Below, piece after piece: positions 28,730 to 37,724 of a stretch of DNA of 64,000 nt. How positions within the stretch are numbered: the first letter of the stretch is position 1; each line of letters begins with the position of its first letter. The notes under the pieces were generated by a model, which was not told the DNA's origin, made no database searches, and saw nothing but the letters and a program-made list of their open reading frames with translations. A program made the translations under genes and the position numbers. The stretch lies in the NCBI GenBank assembly GCA_001936135.1, contig CP012816.1, forward strand, positions 2,173,501 through 2,237,500, read 5' to 3'. The stretch is from Saccharomycopsis fibuligera x Saccharomycopsis cf. fibuligera. Its lineage: Eukaryota; Ascomycota; Saccharomycetes; Ascoideales; Saccharomycopsidaceae.

Positions 28730-30247
28730 ATGAGTGACGAAACTACTAAGCTGACAGTCAAACCGTTTCTTGGCCAGTATCCTATATCCTCAGCCTCTCC
28801 AACAACTGAAACAACTCAGTCAAACGTATTATCCAACAACCTTTCTTCAAATCCTCCTGCTTCAACTAATCAGTTATCTTCAGACTTAATTTATCGAGAC
28901 CAAGGGCTTGCCAATAATCATCAGAAATCAATACAAGATTTGAAAATGACAGACATAAACAAGTCGATATCCAGACTTAGCATCAGCCAAAAAAATCCAT
29001 CAATGATGAGCATAGATAACGAAGGTTCAAATACTTATCATGATGCCAGCAGTAGTAGCGCGAGTCTTCATATGGAAAACTCCGCCAACGAGACTCACTC
29101 GTCCAATGGAAATGCTAATGGAAATGACAAGGTCACTAATGAGAATGACACCCCAGCAGTACAGAGACCAACCGGTAGAAGAAAATCAACATTAATTTTG
29201 ACAGAAGAAGCAGAAAATGACTTGTATGAAGCAAGAAAACATCACAATGCACAGCAACAACAAGCAAATGGTCAAAATAATAATAATGGAGCTAGTAGTA
29301 ATGGTACGAGTACGAAAAGCACAGAAAATGGTATTAGTCTTCCTAGCCCAAAATTATTCCCCGTTGATATAAAATGGATTCAAGGAGGCTCTAAAGTTTA
29401 TGTTACTGGTTCATTTACTGGGTGGACCAAAATGATTAAGTTAAGAAAAGGCGATAATGATAAGGAATATTCAATAAGGCTTAACTTACCAATTGGGATG
29501 CACAGATTTAGATTTGTGGTGGATAACGAGCTTAGATTTTCCGACTATTTACCAACAGCAACTGATTCTAGAGGTAATTTTGTCAATTACATTGAGATTC
29601 TAAGTGAAGATGATCAACCATCAGCAGTACCTCAAGATCGTCCACTGATCACCGAAAAAGGCACAAGCGAAAAGTTAAAACAAATCGAAAAAAATCAACA
29701 ATTATTACAAGAGAGTTTAACTCCAGCACAACGGGAAAAATTAAGACAAAAGACTGATTTTGGCAAATTACGTGACAATAAAAAAGATTCTCATTTGGGG
29801 TTAACTCAAGATGATGATGACATGGGCAATGGATATACAAGATTTCATGACAAGTCGATGCTCAATAATGCAGCAGCAGCAATGAAGAGAGACTATACTT
29901 ACACAAATACCATTCCTGCCATCTTCACTGATCCACAAGCAATGGAGAGATATTATTTGACTCTTGATCAGCAAAATCGGTCAAGTGGTGGCAATAATCA
30001 ATGGTTGATTCCTCCATCGTTACCGCCACATTTGGATCATGTCATATTGAATAATCAACAACAAAATAGTCAAGAGGGCGGGTTCAATAAAGAGATCAAT
30101 GCTGGTGGGTCATTGCCAATTCCAAATCATGTTATATTAAACCATTTGGCTACTACTAGTATCAAACATAATACGTTGGCGGTAGCTACTACTGTTAGAT
30201 ACAAGAGGAAATATTTGACTCAAATTTTGTATGCTCCTATACAGTAA
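28730..30247 (+). CDS. GAL83: AMPK/Snf1 kinase beta subunit (Gal83/Sip2 type)
   Basis: The 505-residue regulatory subunit links Snf1 and Snf4 and directs the kinase to its targets. A Ser/Asn-rich N-terminus (1-205) precedes the glycogen-binding CBM48 (about 210-285): FPVDIKWIQGGSKVYVTGSFTGW, then RFRFVVDNELRFSDYLPTA. The C-terminal ASC domain (about 405-505) has IPAIFTDPQAMERYYLTLDQ, LPIPNHVILNHLATTSIKHN and the terminal KYLTQILYAPIQ. There is no Gly2, so it is not myristoylated like Sip1/Sip2, which favours Gal83. An RRKS phosphosite-like motif lies near residue 150. CTG-clade yeasts have Gal83/Kis2-type subunits, so the exact name is by similarity. Confidence 0.93.
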   Translation: MSDETTKLTVKPFLGQYPISSASPTTETTQSNVLSNNLSSNPPASTNQLSSDLIYRDQGLANNHQKSIQDLKMTDINKSISRLSISQKNPSMMSIDNEGSNTYHDASSSSASLHMENSANETHSSNGNANGNDKVTNENDTPAVQRPTGRRKSTLILTEEAENDLYEARKHHNAQQQQANGQNNNNGASSNGTSTKSTENGISLPSPKLFPVDIKWIQGGSKVYVTGSFTGWTKMIKLRKGDNDKEYSIRLNLPIGMHRFRFVVDNELRFSDYLPTATDSRGNFVNYIEILSEDDQPSAVPQDRPLITEKGTSEKLKQIEKNQQLLQESLTPAQREKLRQKTDFGKLRDNKKDSHLGLTQDDDDMGNGYTRFHDKSMLNNAAAAMKRDYTYTNTIPAIFTDPQAMERYYLTLDQQNRSSGGNNQWLIPPSLPPHLDHVILNNQQQNSQEGGFNKEINAGGSLPIPNHVILNHLATTSIKHNTLAVATTVRYKRKYLTQILYAPIQ

Positions 30248-31782
30248 GTCGGACAATCATAATTAGGCAGGCAGATCACGCTATCAAACTGTCAGTACAG
30301 TACAGTACGTTGTTTTATTCTTAAATTTTTGGTATTTTTTTTCTTTCTCGCTCTGGTTTTACTTTTTCTTTATCTTTATTTTTTATTCTTTTTCCACTCT
30401 TTATACGAAGTATTATCGTCTATCTCACCTGTTACATTACTGCTCCATATTTTTTTTTACATTTGCATGCTTGTCACTTCTTTTGTTCTCTTGGTTTTGG
30501 TTGTTGTATTGCTATTGTTATTGCTATTGTTACACAATTACTACTATTACTGAAGGAAAGAAAATTTTGTGATGACTTATTTTATTTTATTAATGAATTT
30601 ACCTGACATGATTTAAACCTTTTTCTAAAAAAAAATATCTTCTCAACTACTTTAATTATTTTATTATTTCTTTGTATCCTATTTTCCATCCTTAGATTCT
30701 TCACTTTATTAAAAAACTTTTTTTTCTTATATCTTTTTATCTATTTGTCAAGTTTGCCTATTTATTATTTTATGTGCAACAATGAAATCGTACTACCCGA
30801 AGGCTCAACTTTTACGAATATTATTATTATCCTTTTTCCATCTTAACTTTTCTTTATTTTTCTTTCAGAAAAATGTCGAACGGTACTCAGTAGTTTATAG
30901 TTGGCGTGTGCATGCGTGCACGCAGTTGTTCACAAATGTATAGGAAGTAAAATATTCTTGAGTTCTGAAATTCTCGAATCTAGCTTGCTCAAATGCGAGC
31001 CCCAAGATTTAGTCTTTTAGGCAATCGTTTTGAAAAAGCAGCACTGCACTGCGTTTGTGGGATTATATAAAGCAAAGCTACTGAACTCCAGAATGTAGAT
31101 TGATGATTGTGCACAAAGTCGGGCTAAAAATATAATTGCCATACAGATACACACCAGTCACCCTCTGCCGTACAAAGTTGACTAGCCAGGGCAAGAAACA
31201 AACCTCGAACTTTGAGCAGCAATGTTTCAACAACTGCGTTGAAATTGCAAAGGCAGGTCAAGGGCCCGCTTGATATTGAGCGGGACCTGCCCCCTGCCCC
31301 TGACAGTTAGTTTTTTGAGTTCTGTCGTTGATAAAGGAAAGAAACAAATAAGGCTTTAAACGGTAACCTGTTTTCTGCAAGCTGTACGCAGTATGTTGCA
31401 TGCTGTGATTTGTGTTGCAGCGGACATTGCGTCTGTAATATTCATTTGTGAAAACATGCATGAAATCTGTCTATTTTGTTTGATTTGAATATCTCATAAT
31501 ATATACACGAAAAAGGAAATGAATGACGAAGAAAAATGAAAAAAGTTCTAGAGAAAGTGAGAGTAAATGAACGAATGAGTAAGTAGAATGACTTCCTATT
31601 TATATAAATACAGGACGTAACTAGCGTGCTGTCATCAACTGGTGCTATGCAGACTGCACAAAGATATGAGTGCAGTACCAGTCAGGTAGTACAGGCTCTT
31701 AATAAAGCAAAAGGAGCCCGATAGTAACTAATCACGCATCGAAAATTAAATATAGTAATGGGCCAAGATAGGATAGTAAAAC
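30248..31782. other. Convergent intergenic between GAL83 and the Zn2Cys6 gene
   Basis: About 1.5 kb. The left half is an extreme T-rich 3' flank; a CAGTA-type repeat lies near 30293-30308. The right half contains a bulged inverted repeat at 31252-31291. No coding frame is supported. Confidence 0.5.
31252..31291. repeat. Bulged inverted repeat (hairpin)
   Basis: GGCAGGT (31252-31258) pairs with ACCTGCC (31285-31291), and CCCGCT (31265-31270) pairs with AGCGGG (31279-31284). That gives 13 GC-rich base pairs with a 6-nt bulge on the left arm and an 8-nt loop. It stands in AT-rich intergenic DNA; role unknown. Confidence 0.6.
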
Positions 31783-34700
31783 TCACCACTGGTCAAACCA
31801 TTGCAAATTTCCAAATAGGTCCAGATACATATCCCCGCCGCCACCACTGCCGTCCATACCGACACCAATACCAGTATTGCTATTAGTCTCATCAATGTTG
31901 TCGCGCACGCCATAGCTCAAAAACACATTATCAGATACGTTTTCACTGTTATTACTACTGATTATGTTCGTTTGGTGACCAGCACCACTGTTGTTTTGCT
32001 TAGTTTCTTCGTTGGCTGCTTGGTTTACAATGAAATCATGTATCATTGAGTTGACGGAAATGCTGCTGCTGTTGCTGTTGTTGTTGTGATTGAGGGTCAA
32101 ATTGTTGGATTCTGTCGCATTTGCGCCCTGGAGCAGCGGCGTCTGCGGCTGTATTAGTTGTTGCGCTTGCAGCACCCGTTGCTGTTGAGGGCTAATAATA
32201 TCCGAAGACACTATTTTTGAGTACAGAGTATGGCCAATGTTGGTATTGACATTGGTATTGACATTGGCATTGGCATTACTGCTACTATTGCTGTTTAAGG
32301 GAAAGTTATTTCCGATTTCCAGAAGCGGTGGAAGGGCAACGTTGGTGCTTGTCGCGAGACCCCCACCGCCATTGACTGGTTGTCGTGATAATGGTGACGA
32401 TGATGAAGATGGTGTGGTCTGTGCAATTTGAACCAGTCTCTGTGGCAGTGCTTGGGGCAGCGATAAGGTTTGCTGTTGCGGCTGATTTCCTTGGTATGGC
32501 GCGGAGTTAGTGTACTTGAAAGTGTTGTTGATATTGTTGTTGAAGTTATTGGGCGTGCTGGCATTGTACGGTAACGTAGGGTCATTCAGGTTGTGCAATA
32601 GCGAAGCGGGCAAGTTAAGCTTAGAAGAAAAAGAAGCCAGGGTGGAGCTGTTTGCCGGAATTTTGGTATTAACCAATGATACTGGCGTTTTGCTGCTGCT
32701 ACGTGGCTGAAGATTACCTGTGTCATTGTTGGAGTTGGTGGTTGTATTATTATCTGCGGCGGAATTTTGGAACCCGAACTGAGAAAAGCTGGCCTGGTTC
32801 ACATCGTCCGAGCCATGATCAACGAGCTGTGACAATGTGGCGATAATTTGTTGATTCTTCAAAATAATCATCTTATTGAGAACTTTTAATGCCCAGACTA
32901 TCTCCTTGCACATTTTTATCTTGTCCTGGTAAGTGACTTCGTAAAGGACATTATTGACCAGTACAAGCCTCTTATTGCTACTATTGTTATTGTTATTGTT
33001 ATTATTAACGGTGCTAGCCTTTTTGCTGGTTGCGGGGCTTGAAGCAGAAGTTGCCTTTTTATAAATTGGAGACCGCAAGATTGTCAAGAAGTTTATAGCT
33101 TCCAAATAGTTTTTCTGGTTCTCTGCCAACTTGATGCCGCTGTTGGTTAATATCAAAGCAGACAAACTCACCATGAATAGAACTGATAAGTTCAAGTACC
33201 ACGGTGTCATGATTAGGTTTCTCTGGTAAATTTTTGCGAAAATATCGAGAATTTGCCTGCTGTTTGCGATAAGCTTGTCGAAATTTTGGAACTGCACCTT
33301 CTTATTTATTCCATTTTGAGAGAAGATGTTGACATTGTTCACCAACGGGTACAACTGCTTCATTTGGAGAGTTAGGTAAACGTAGTAGTAGTGCAACTTC
33401 ACTTGGGAAATGACTAAAAAGCCACAAGAAGCCTCTCTTGCGCTGTCATTGCTCTGAGCTTGCCGCTGCCGCTGGTTGCAGTCCCATATGCCGTTACTCT
33501 TGCACCAGACCTGCCAGCGCTGCAACTGGTTTTCGAAAGCCACATAGTCGAAAGCTTCCAACTTTTTGTTATTTGGAATTCTGAAGAATTGCAAGTCCTG
33601 CGAAAGAACGGCCAACTTCAACATCGACAAAGCCGGCAAGGTTAGCCAGCCATCTTGCTCCGCGGCAAAATCCGAGCTGGGATATCTTAGCTGGAGGTCG
33701 TCGTCGTCCAAGGCGTAGTTCAGGCCGCTGTGTAGCCCAAATAGCTTATCCATAGTGTAGACACACCAAAATATTCTTTTCGCCTTGAGAGACTCGTAAC
33801 CGCTGGCTATGTTTGTCTTCGGCACGGTGATGTGATAGTCCAACGCCATCCCGCGGACCATTTTCACTGCGTTGCTCAAGGCGCTAGCAGCCGAAGAACG
33901 CTTGTATGTGATGCGTAGATATAGGAAGATTAGCAACCACCCTTGGATAAGCTCAAAGGACTCCCAGTGGAACGATAGCTTTGATACGATTTCAAAAGAG
34001 ATCCCAAACAAGTGTTCCTCTAGGCCAAGCTTGTATTTTTTGTTGAAGGCGAACTCCAGAAAGCGCATCGAGATGGCGTAGACTAGATAGAGTATAGCGA
34101 CAAACAAGTTGTCGTTATTGACGTTGGAGCTGGTGCTGCTGGCGCCGGCGCCGCTGGCGCCGGCGCCGCCACTGTCTGCAGAGGCTCTACAGCCGACACT
34201 GGACAAGTACTTCTGGTACTGCTGGAGAAAGATGCGCTCATGCAAGATGACGAACAACGGGTTCACCTCCCGGAGAAAGTAGTCGATCAAGTACCTGGCA
34301 AGACCAGCGTCGCGGTTGAGGACGTTCTTCCAACTCTGGCTCTTGAAGTAGTCCGTGTCGTGGCTGAAGAAGTTGGACTTGATGTAGTGGGAGCCCAGCG
34401 AGTTCCAGCCGTAGTACTGGATTCTTGGCTTGACCACTAGTTTTCTGTTTTCCTCGGAAAGCGCGCCGAAAAGCAAGCTGGCCAACTTTTCCACCAATAT
34501 GTTCTGGTCGTTTCTGAGTATACGCCATTTGTTCTCGGAATGCAAAAACAATTCTGCTGTGGGGTCCGCTGTCGAGGGTGGTGGGGCTTGAGCCGGGGCC
34601 TCCACAAGCGGCGGCGCCGCCGGCGGCGCCGCCTGCGTCACCGGCGCCACAGGCGCCACGGGACGATGATGTCTCTCGAGGCTGACGCTGCCGCCGCTGC

Positions 34701-34965
34701 CGCCGCTGCTGCCGCGCGCCAACTGAGGCGAAGACGACGCAGAGGCTGCGGCCGAGACCGAGAAGTTTGCTGATGTGCCGGCTGTAGCCAGATCTGAGCC
34801 GTGGCGCTGGGAGTAGGTGCACGGGCAGTTGTGCTTTATACACGCCGCGCAAGGAGAGTTACCGTCGCACTTTGTCTTCTGGCGTTTGCAGCGGTTGCAG
34901 GCTCTGGAGACCCTCAATCGTTTTTCTGGGTCGACTAGTCTTCTTTTGCGCAGAGGAGGCGCCAT
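31783..34965 (-). CDS. Zn2Cys6 fungal transcription factor
   Basis: The start at 34965 (MAPPLRKRRL) is preferred over the upstream ATG at 35058 because the extra 31 residues are an Asn-Cys repeat encoded by a TTGCAG hexamer array. The product is 1060 residues. The binuclear cluster is near the N-terminus: CNRCKRQKTKC, then CAACIKHNCPC, fitting CX2CX6CX5CX2CX6C, preceded by basic residues. A fungal-specific transcription factor domain lies about 220-500 (FLREVNPLFVILHERIF; AKRIFWCVYTMDKLFGLHSGLNY). The C-terminal 400 residues are Asn/Gln/Ser-rich, like an activation region. It is divergent from the DCG1-like gene and GC-rich in its 5' half. Targets are unknown; control of DCG1 or ureide use is a guess from position. 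Confidence 0.88.
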   Translation of the reverse strand: MAPPLRKRRLVDPEKRLRVSRACNRCKRQKTKCDGNSPCAACIKHNCPCTYSQRHGSDLATAGTSANFSVSAAASASSSPQLARGSSGGSGGSVSLERHHRPVAPVAPVTQAAPPAAPPLVEAPAQAPPPSTADPTAELFLHSENKWRILRNDQNILVEKLASLLFGALSEENRKLVVKPRIQYYGWNSLGSHYIKSNFFSHDTDYFKSQSWKNVLNRDAGLARYLIDYFLREVNPLFVILHERIFLQQYQKYLSSVGCRASADSGGAGASGAGASSTSSNVNNDNLFVAILYLVYAISMRFLEFAFNKKYKLGLEEHLFGISFEIVSKLSFHWESFELIQGWLLIFLYLRITYKRSSAASALSNAVKMVRGMALDYHITVPKTNIASGYESLKAKRIFWCVYTMDKLFGLHSGLNYALDDDDLQLRYPSSDFAAEQDGWLTLPALSMLKLAVLSQDLQFFRIPNNKKLEAFDYVAFENQLQRWQVWCKSNGIWDCNQRQRQAQSNDSAREASCGFLVISQVKLHYYYVYLTLQMKQLYPLVNNVNIFSQNGINKKVQFQNFDKLIANSRQILDIFAKIYQRNLIMTPWYLNLSVLFMVSLSALILTNSGIKLAENQKNYLEAINFLTILRSPIYKKATSASSPATSKKASTVNNNNNNNNSSNKRLVLVNNVLYEVTYQDKIKMCKEIVWALKVLNKMIILKNQQIIATLSQLVDHGSDDVNQASFSQFGFQNSAADNNTTTNSNNDTGNLQPRSSSKTPVSLVNTKIPANSSTLASFSSKLNLPASLLHNLNDPTLPYNASTPNNFNNNINNTFKYTNSAPYQGNQPQQQTLSLPQALPQRLVQIAQTTPSSSSSPLSRQPVNGGGGLATSTNVALPPLLEIGNNFPLNSNSSSNANANVNTNVNTNIGHTLYSKIVSSDIISPQQQRVLQAQQLIQPQTPLLQGANATESNNLTLNHNNNSNSSSISVNSMIHDFIVNQAANEETKQNNSGAGHQTNIISSNNSENVSDNVFLSYGVRDNIDETNSNTGIGVGMDGSGGGGDMYLDLFGNLQWFDQW

Positions 34966-34983
34966 CGTCTTTTTGGGAAGACA

Positions 34984-35020
34984 GTTGCAGTTGCCGTTGC
35001 AGTTGCAGTTGCAGTTGCAG
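34984..35020. repeat. TTGCAG hexamer array
   Basis: About six near-perfect copies of the hexamer GTTGCA/TTGCAG, one with a C for A. On the minus strand it would read as Cys-Asn repeats if translation began at the upstream ATG (35058), an unlikely protein sequence. Confidence 0.75.
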
Positions 35021-35271
35021 AAGGGGATAGCGCGCTGTAGCGTAGCACGTATATCCATCGAGACCCAGCAGAGGTTGGTGCCGGCGGACTATTCGTGTGG
35101 AGCGCCGCAGCCGCCGCCGCCGCCGCTGCCGCGGCAACGGTTTCCGCCAAAACGGTGTCGCGCGCCCATGCGCGCTCGTAACTCAGCGCTCAGCGCCGCG
35201 GAGATAGACAGGGCTGTACACGCCCCTGGTGTACACTTACCGGGCATACAATGCAGAACGGCCTCTGGGCA

Positions 35272-35286
35272 CCGGGGGAGCCCCGG
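35272..35286. promoter_or_regulatory. CCGGGG-N3-CCCCGG inverted repeat, possible Zn2Cys6 site
   Basis: A perfect 6-bp inverted repeat with a 3-bp spacer. It presents CCG and CGG ends 9 bp apart (everted CGG triplets), a layout known for some zinc-cluster dimers. It lies about 200 bp before the DCG1-like ATG and 300 bp before the regulator's start. In DNA this GC-rich, chance is a real alternative. Confidence 0.3.
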
Positions 35287-35488
35287 GGTTGCGTTCTTGA
35301 CAGCTGCGGTTTTGCCCTGGCTGTCCAGTGTGTGCCGCCCGCGCTATCGGGGCGCCGGTTGGCGAATTTACCCGGCCTGCGCACACACACCCTGCCACAT
35401 ATATATTCGGATATGAGCTCGCAAGACAGACAGCGTGGAGCAACAGCGTGGAGCAACAGCGCGGCACGCAACACCCACGGAAGCCCAA

Positions 35489-36196
35489 ATGCCCAGCATC
35501 CTCATTGTGAACCCAAACAGCTCTGCCTCGGTCACCGAGAGCATGAGGAAGCTTCTCGCTCCGCTCTCCCGGGACTCCAGCGGCGGCGGCAGCAGCAGCA
35601 GCAGCGTCCATGTCGACTACTTCACGGGCCCCAAAGAAGCGCCGCCGGAAATCACCAACGACGCCACCTCGCAGCAGTCGCTCGAGGCCTGCCTCCCGCA
35701 CCTCAAGCGGTTGGTTCCGCAGTACGACGGGATCTTGGTCTGCTGCTACTCCAGACACCCGTTGATCGCGGCTTTGAACCGGGAAGCCAGTGAGTCCCAG
35801 CAGCCGGGCAAGTTCATCACCGGCATATTCGAGTCGTCGCTTGTCTACGCGGTCAGCAAGTTCCCAAGGCAGTTTCTCATCTTGACCTCGAGCGAGTCGT
35901 GGGAGCCGATCTTGAACCGCGCGGTCACACAGTATTTCGGCGGCGCGGACGTTCCGTTTTTCAGGGGAACCTACTCGAGCAAGGTCAACGTGTTGGGATT
36001 GCAGAAGCCAGAAAACTTTGAAAAGCTTGTCGAGAGAGTCGGCGCCCTTTTGGAGAAGCATCCGGAAACCGAAGTCGTGTTGCTCGGCTGCGCGGGCTTC
36101 AGCGGCTTGGAGCGCAGATTCAAAGAACGCTTTCCCGGCATCGATTTCGTTGACAGCGTCAAGATCGGCTACAAGTTGACGTGCGCATTCGTTTGA
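35489..36196 (+). CDS. DCG1: Dcg1-like Asp/Glu/hydantoin racemase-family protein
   Basis: The 235-residue protein starts MPSILIVNPNSSASVTESM, the family's typical beginning; an in-frame GTG at 35435 is not a credible start. The two family cysteines are present in ILVCCYSRHPLIAAL and VLLGCAGFSGLE, the pair that catalyses proton transfer in hydantoin and aspartate/glutamate racemases. The middle has GIFESSLVYAV and a Ser/Gly repeat near 30-40. DCG1 sits in the allantoin (DAL) gene cluster in Saccharomyces and is nitrogen-regulated there; its reaction is unproven, perhaps allantoin racemisation. GC3 is very high, yet none of 24 Leu codons is CTG. Confidence 0.86.
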   Translation: MPSILIVNPNSSASVTESMRKLLAPLSRDSSGGGSSSSSVHVDYFTGPKEAPPEITNDATSQQSLEACLPHLKRLVPQYDGILVCCYSRHPLIAALNREASESQQPGKFITGIFESSLVYAVSKFPRQFLILTSSESWEPILNRAVTQYFGGADVPFFRGTYSSKVNVLGLQKPENFEKLVERVGALLEKHPETEVVLLGCAGFSGLERRFKERFPGIDFVDSVKIGYKLTCAFV

Positions 36197-37043
36197 GGTG
36201 CAGCACTCGGGAAGTGCTGACAAACAGAACCAAGTTTCTTTGCTAGTAATACACACATGTGAATTCTTGTATGGGGGCCCGGCGCCGACAGTAGCGACTT
36301 CCGCGACACTCTGAAGCAAAACATAGTACATTGTAAAGCCGTGCGGCTGGCCGGCCCGCAGCCGCTCCGCAAGGTCGTCTAAAGACCAATCTTCCTCCAG
36401 GCCCAGGACCGCAGTACCGCATCTGGATCTGCCTGCCGGACTGCTGCCAGAGATGCCGCAGTCGCCCTACGAAACGCTTTGCACAACTGTGCTTCTTTCA
36501 AAACAGAAAACCTCGCTTGTCGTATACTTGGGGATAAACCAGAGCCGTGCAAACGCCCTCAAGAACAACGTTAATACGTAATATATGTGTGTATATACGT
36601 GCATATATACGTATATATATTCACTTGCAACAGCGCAAAAAGCTTCCGACGCCATTATGCGGTACCGCAGCCTTCGCAGGACTCGCCGGTGCAGGTAGGG
36701 TTATACTGAGCTGGCTTGAGAGCTGCGCATCTCTTAGCGGCGTTGGAAATTGCGCAGCAGCGAGTCGTGGCGCTCGCTGCGCATCCGCGCATAGCGATAG
36801 CAGCAACGCTCTTTGGAAACATGTTGGCACTTGGTGTTTTTGCTTGTTTGTTTGTCGGGTGGCTGTCCGGCTATTGCTCGACTTTGAAAGTATGTGCGTC
36901 TGGGAGTGGGCAGTACAAATTTCGGGAGGGCGTGGTGTAAGGTGCGCCGGTGGTGAAGTGCAGCAGCAGGCTACCAGAGTCCACAGGGGCGCGGCCTCCC
37001 TGCTTATATAGCTTGCGAGGGACCGCTCGCGCACAGCGGCCCC

Positions 37044-37085
37044 TGGCGGTTGCTGCTGTGGCGGTTGCTGCTGTGGCGGTTGTGG
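37044..37085. repeat. 15-bp tandem repeat, under three copies
   Basis: TGGCGGTTGCTGCTG occurs twice in tandem (37044-37058, 37059-37073), followed by a partial third copy. Confidence 0.75.
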
Positions 37086-37575
37086 CGTGGGAGAGCGAGG
37101 GCGAGAGCGAGAGCGAGGGCGACCTTAGTACAGAACCGTCGTGTGTTAGTGCTTGCGAAGACATCTTGCCAGGTTTCACGTTATCTTGTCTGATTCTTTC
37201 GATAAACGGCTCCCGCCCGCTTCCGCGCGCACGGTATATGCGTCACGGCCATGTCCAACACCAGAGAGAGCATTCCACAAAAGCAACAGAACCGTGCCGT
37301 AACAGAGGCCGTACCAGGAACACGGCCGCAACCGCCTCTGGGTAGCACCGGCCAAACGCCCCCGGGCTTTAGCGGGGCGCCCGAGAGAGCCACTGCTGTT
37401 GGCGCATTTGCTTGTCTCGCGCCGGTGGTCCTGGAGAGTACCGGTGGTGGTTGGGCAGGCTGCAGGGCGGAGCGCGAGGAAGGAACAAGCGGAGCATCGA
37501 TCGCCAGCCAGCGATCCAGTGAGCTGGAAGCATCGCTCGCTCGCTCTACAGCCCAGGAGCAGTTTTTCCTCCTGG

Positions 37576-37663
37576 AGTAGCACAGTAGCACAGTAGCACA
37601 ATAGCACAATAGCACAATAGCACAATAGCACAGTGGCACAGTGGCACAGTGGCACAATAGCAG
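37576..37663 (+). repeat. 8-bp tandem array, 11 units
   Basis: Eleven consecutive octamers of the form ARTRGCAC: three AGTAGCAC, four AATAGCAC, three AGTGGCAC and a final AATAGCAG. The block order of variants suggests stepwise expansion by slippage. It ends 61 bp before the YGL108C-like ATG, so it lies in its promoter or 5' UTR. Confidence 0.92.
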
Positions 37664-37724
37664 GAGCACCAAGCAAAAACACCAAGCACAAAGCACCACG
37701 CACAAAACACCAGACACGCCCACC

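Larger units (their letters stand above)
34966..35488. other. Divergent region between the Zn2Cys6 and DCG1-like genes
   Basis: 523 bp of strongly GC-rich DNA (one 60-bp line at 35101 is about 77% GC). It contains a TTGCAG hexamer array, a GCC-rich stretch at 35101-35135 and an inverted repeat at 35272-35286. GATAG occurs, but I see no GATAA core, unlike the permease and DAL3 promoters. Confidence 0.55.
36197..37724. other. GC-rich intergenic between DCG1 and the YGL108C-like gene
   Basis: About 1.5 kb. Many open frames exist on both strands here only because GC-rich DNA has few stops; none has a domain, a good start or conserved spacing. Contents I can support are TA/GTATA-rich DNA at 36580-36620, a 15-bp GGCGGTTGCTGCTGT-type repeat (37044-37085), GAGAGCGAGGGC repeats near 37091-37122 and an 8-bp tandem array. 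Confidence 0.5.

Noticed and set aside
34966-35058. N-terminal 31-residue extension of the Zn2Cys6 protein from the ATG at 35058
   Set aside because: It encodes an Asn-Cys repeat from a hexamer microsatellite; the ATG at 34965 puts the zinc cluster at the usual distance from the start.
35237-36331. A 364-codon open frame on the minus strand across the DCG1-like gene
   Set aside because: It is the antisense of a GC-rich coding sequence where stops are rare. It has no domain, and the plus-strand frame has clear family motifs.
36547-37345. Overlapping plus-strand frames of 131-154 codons in GC-rich spacer DNA
   Set aside because: No domain, no homology I recognise and repeats inside; expected by chance at this GC content.
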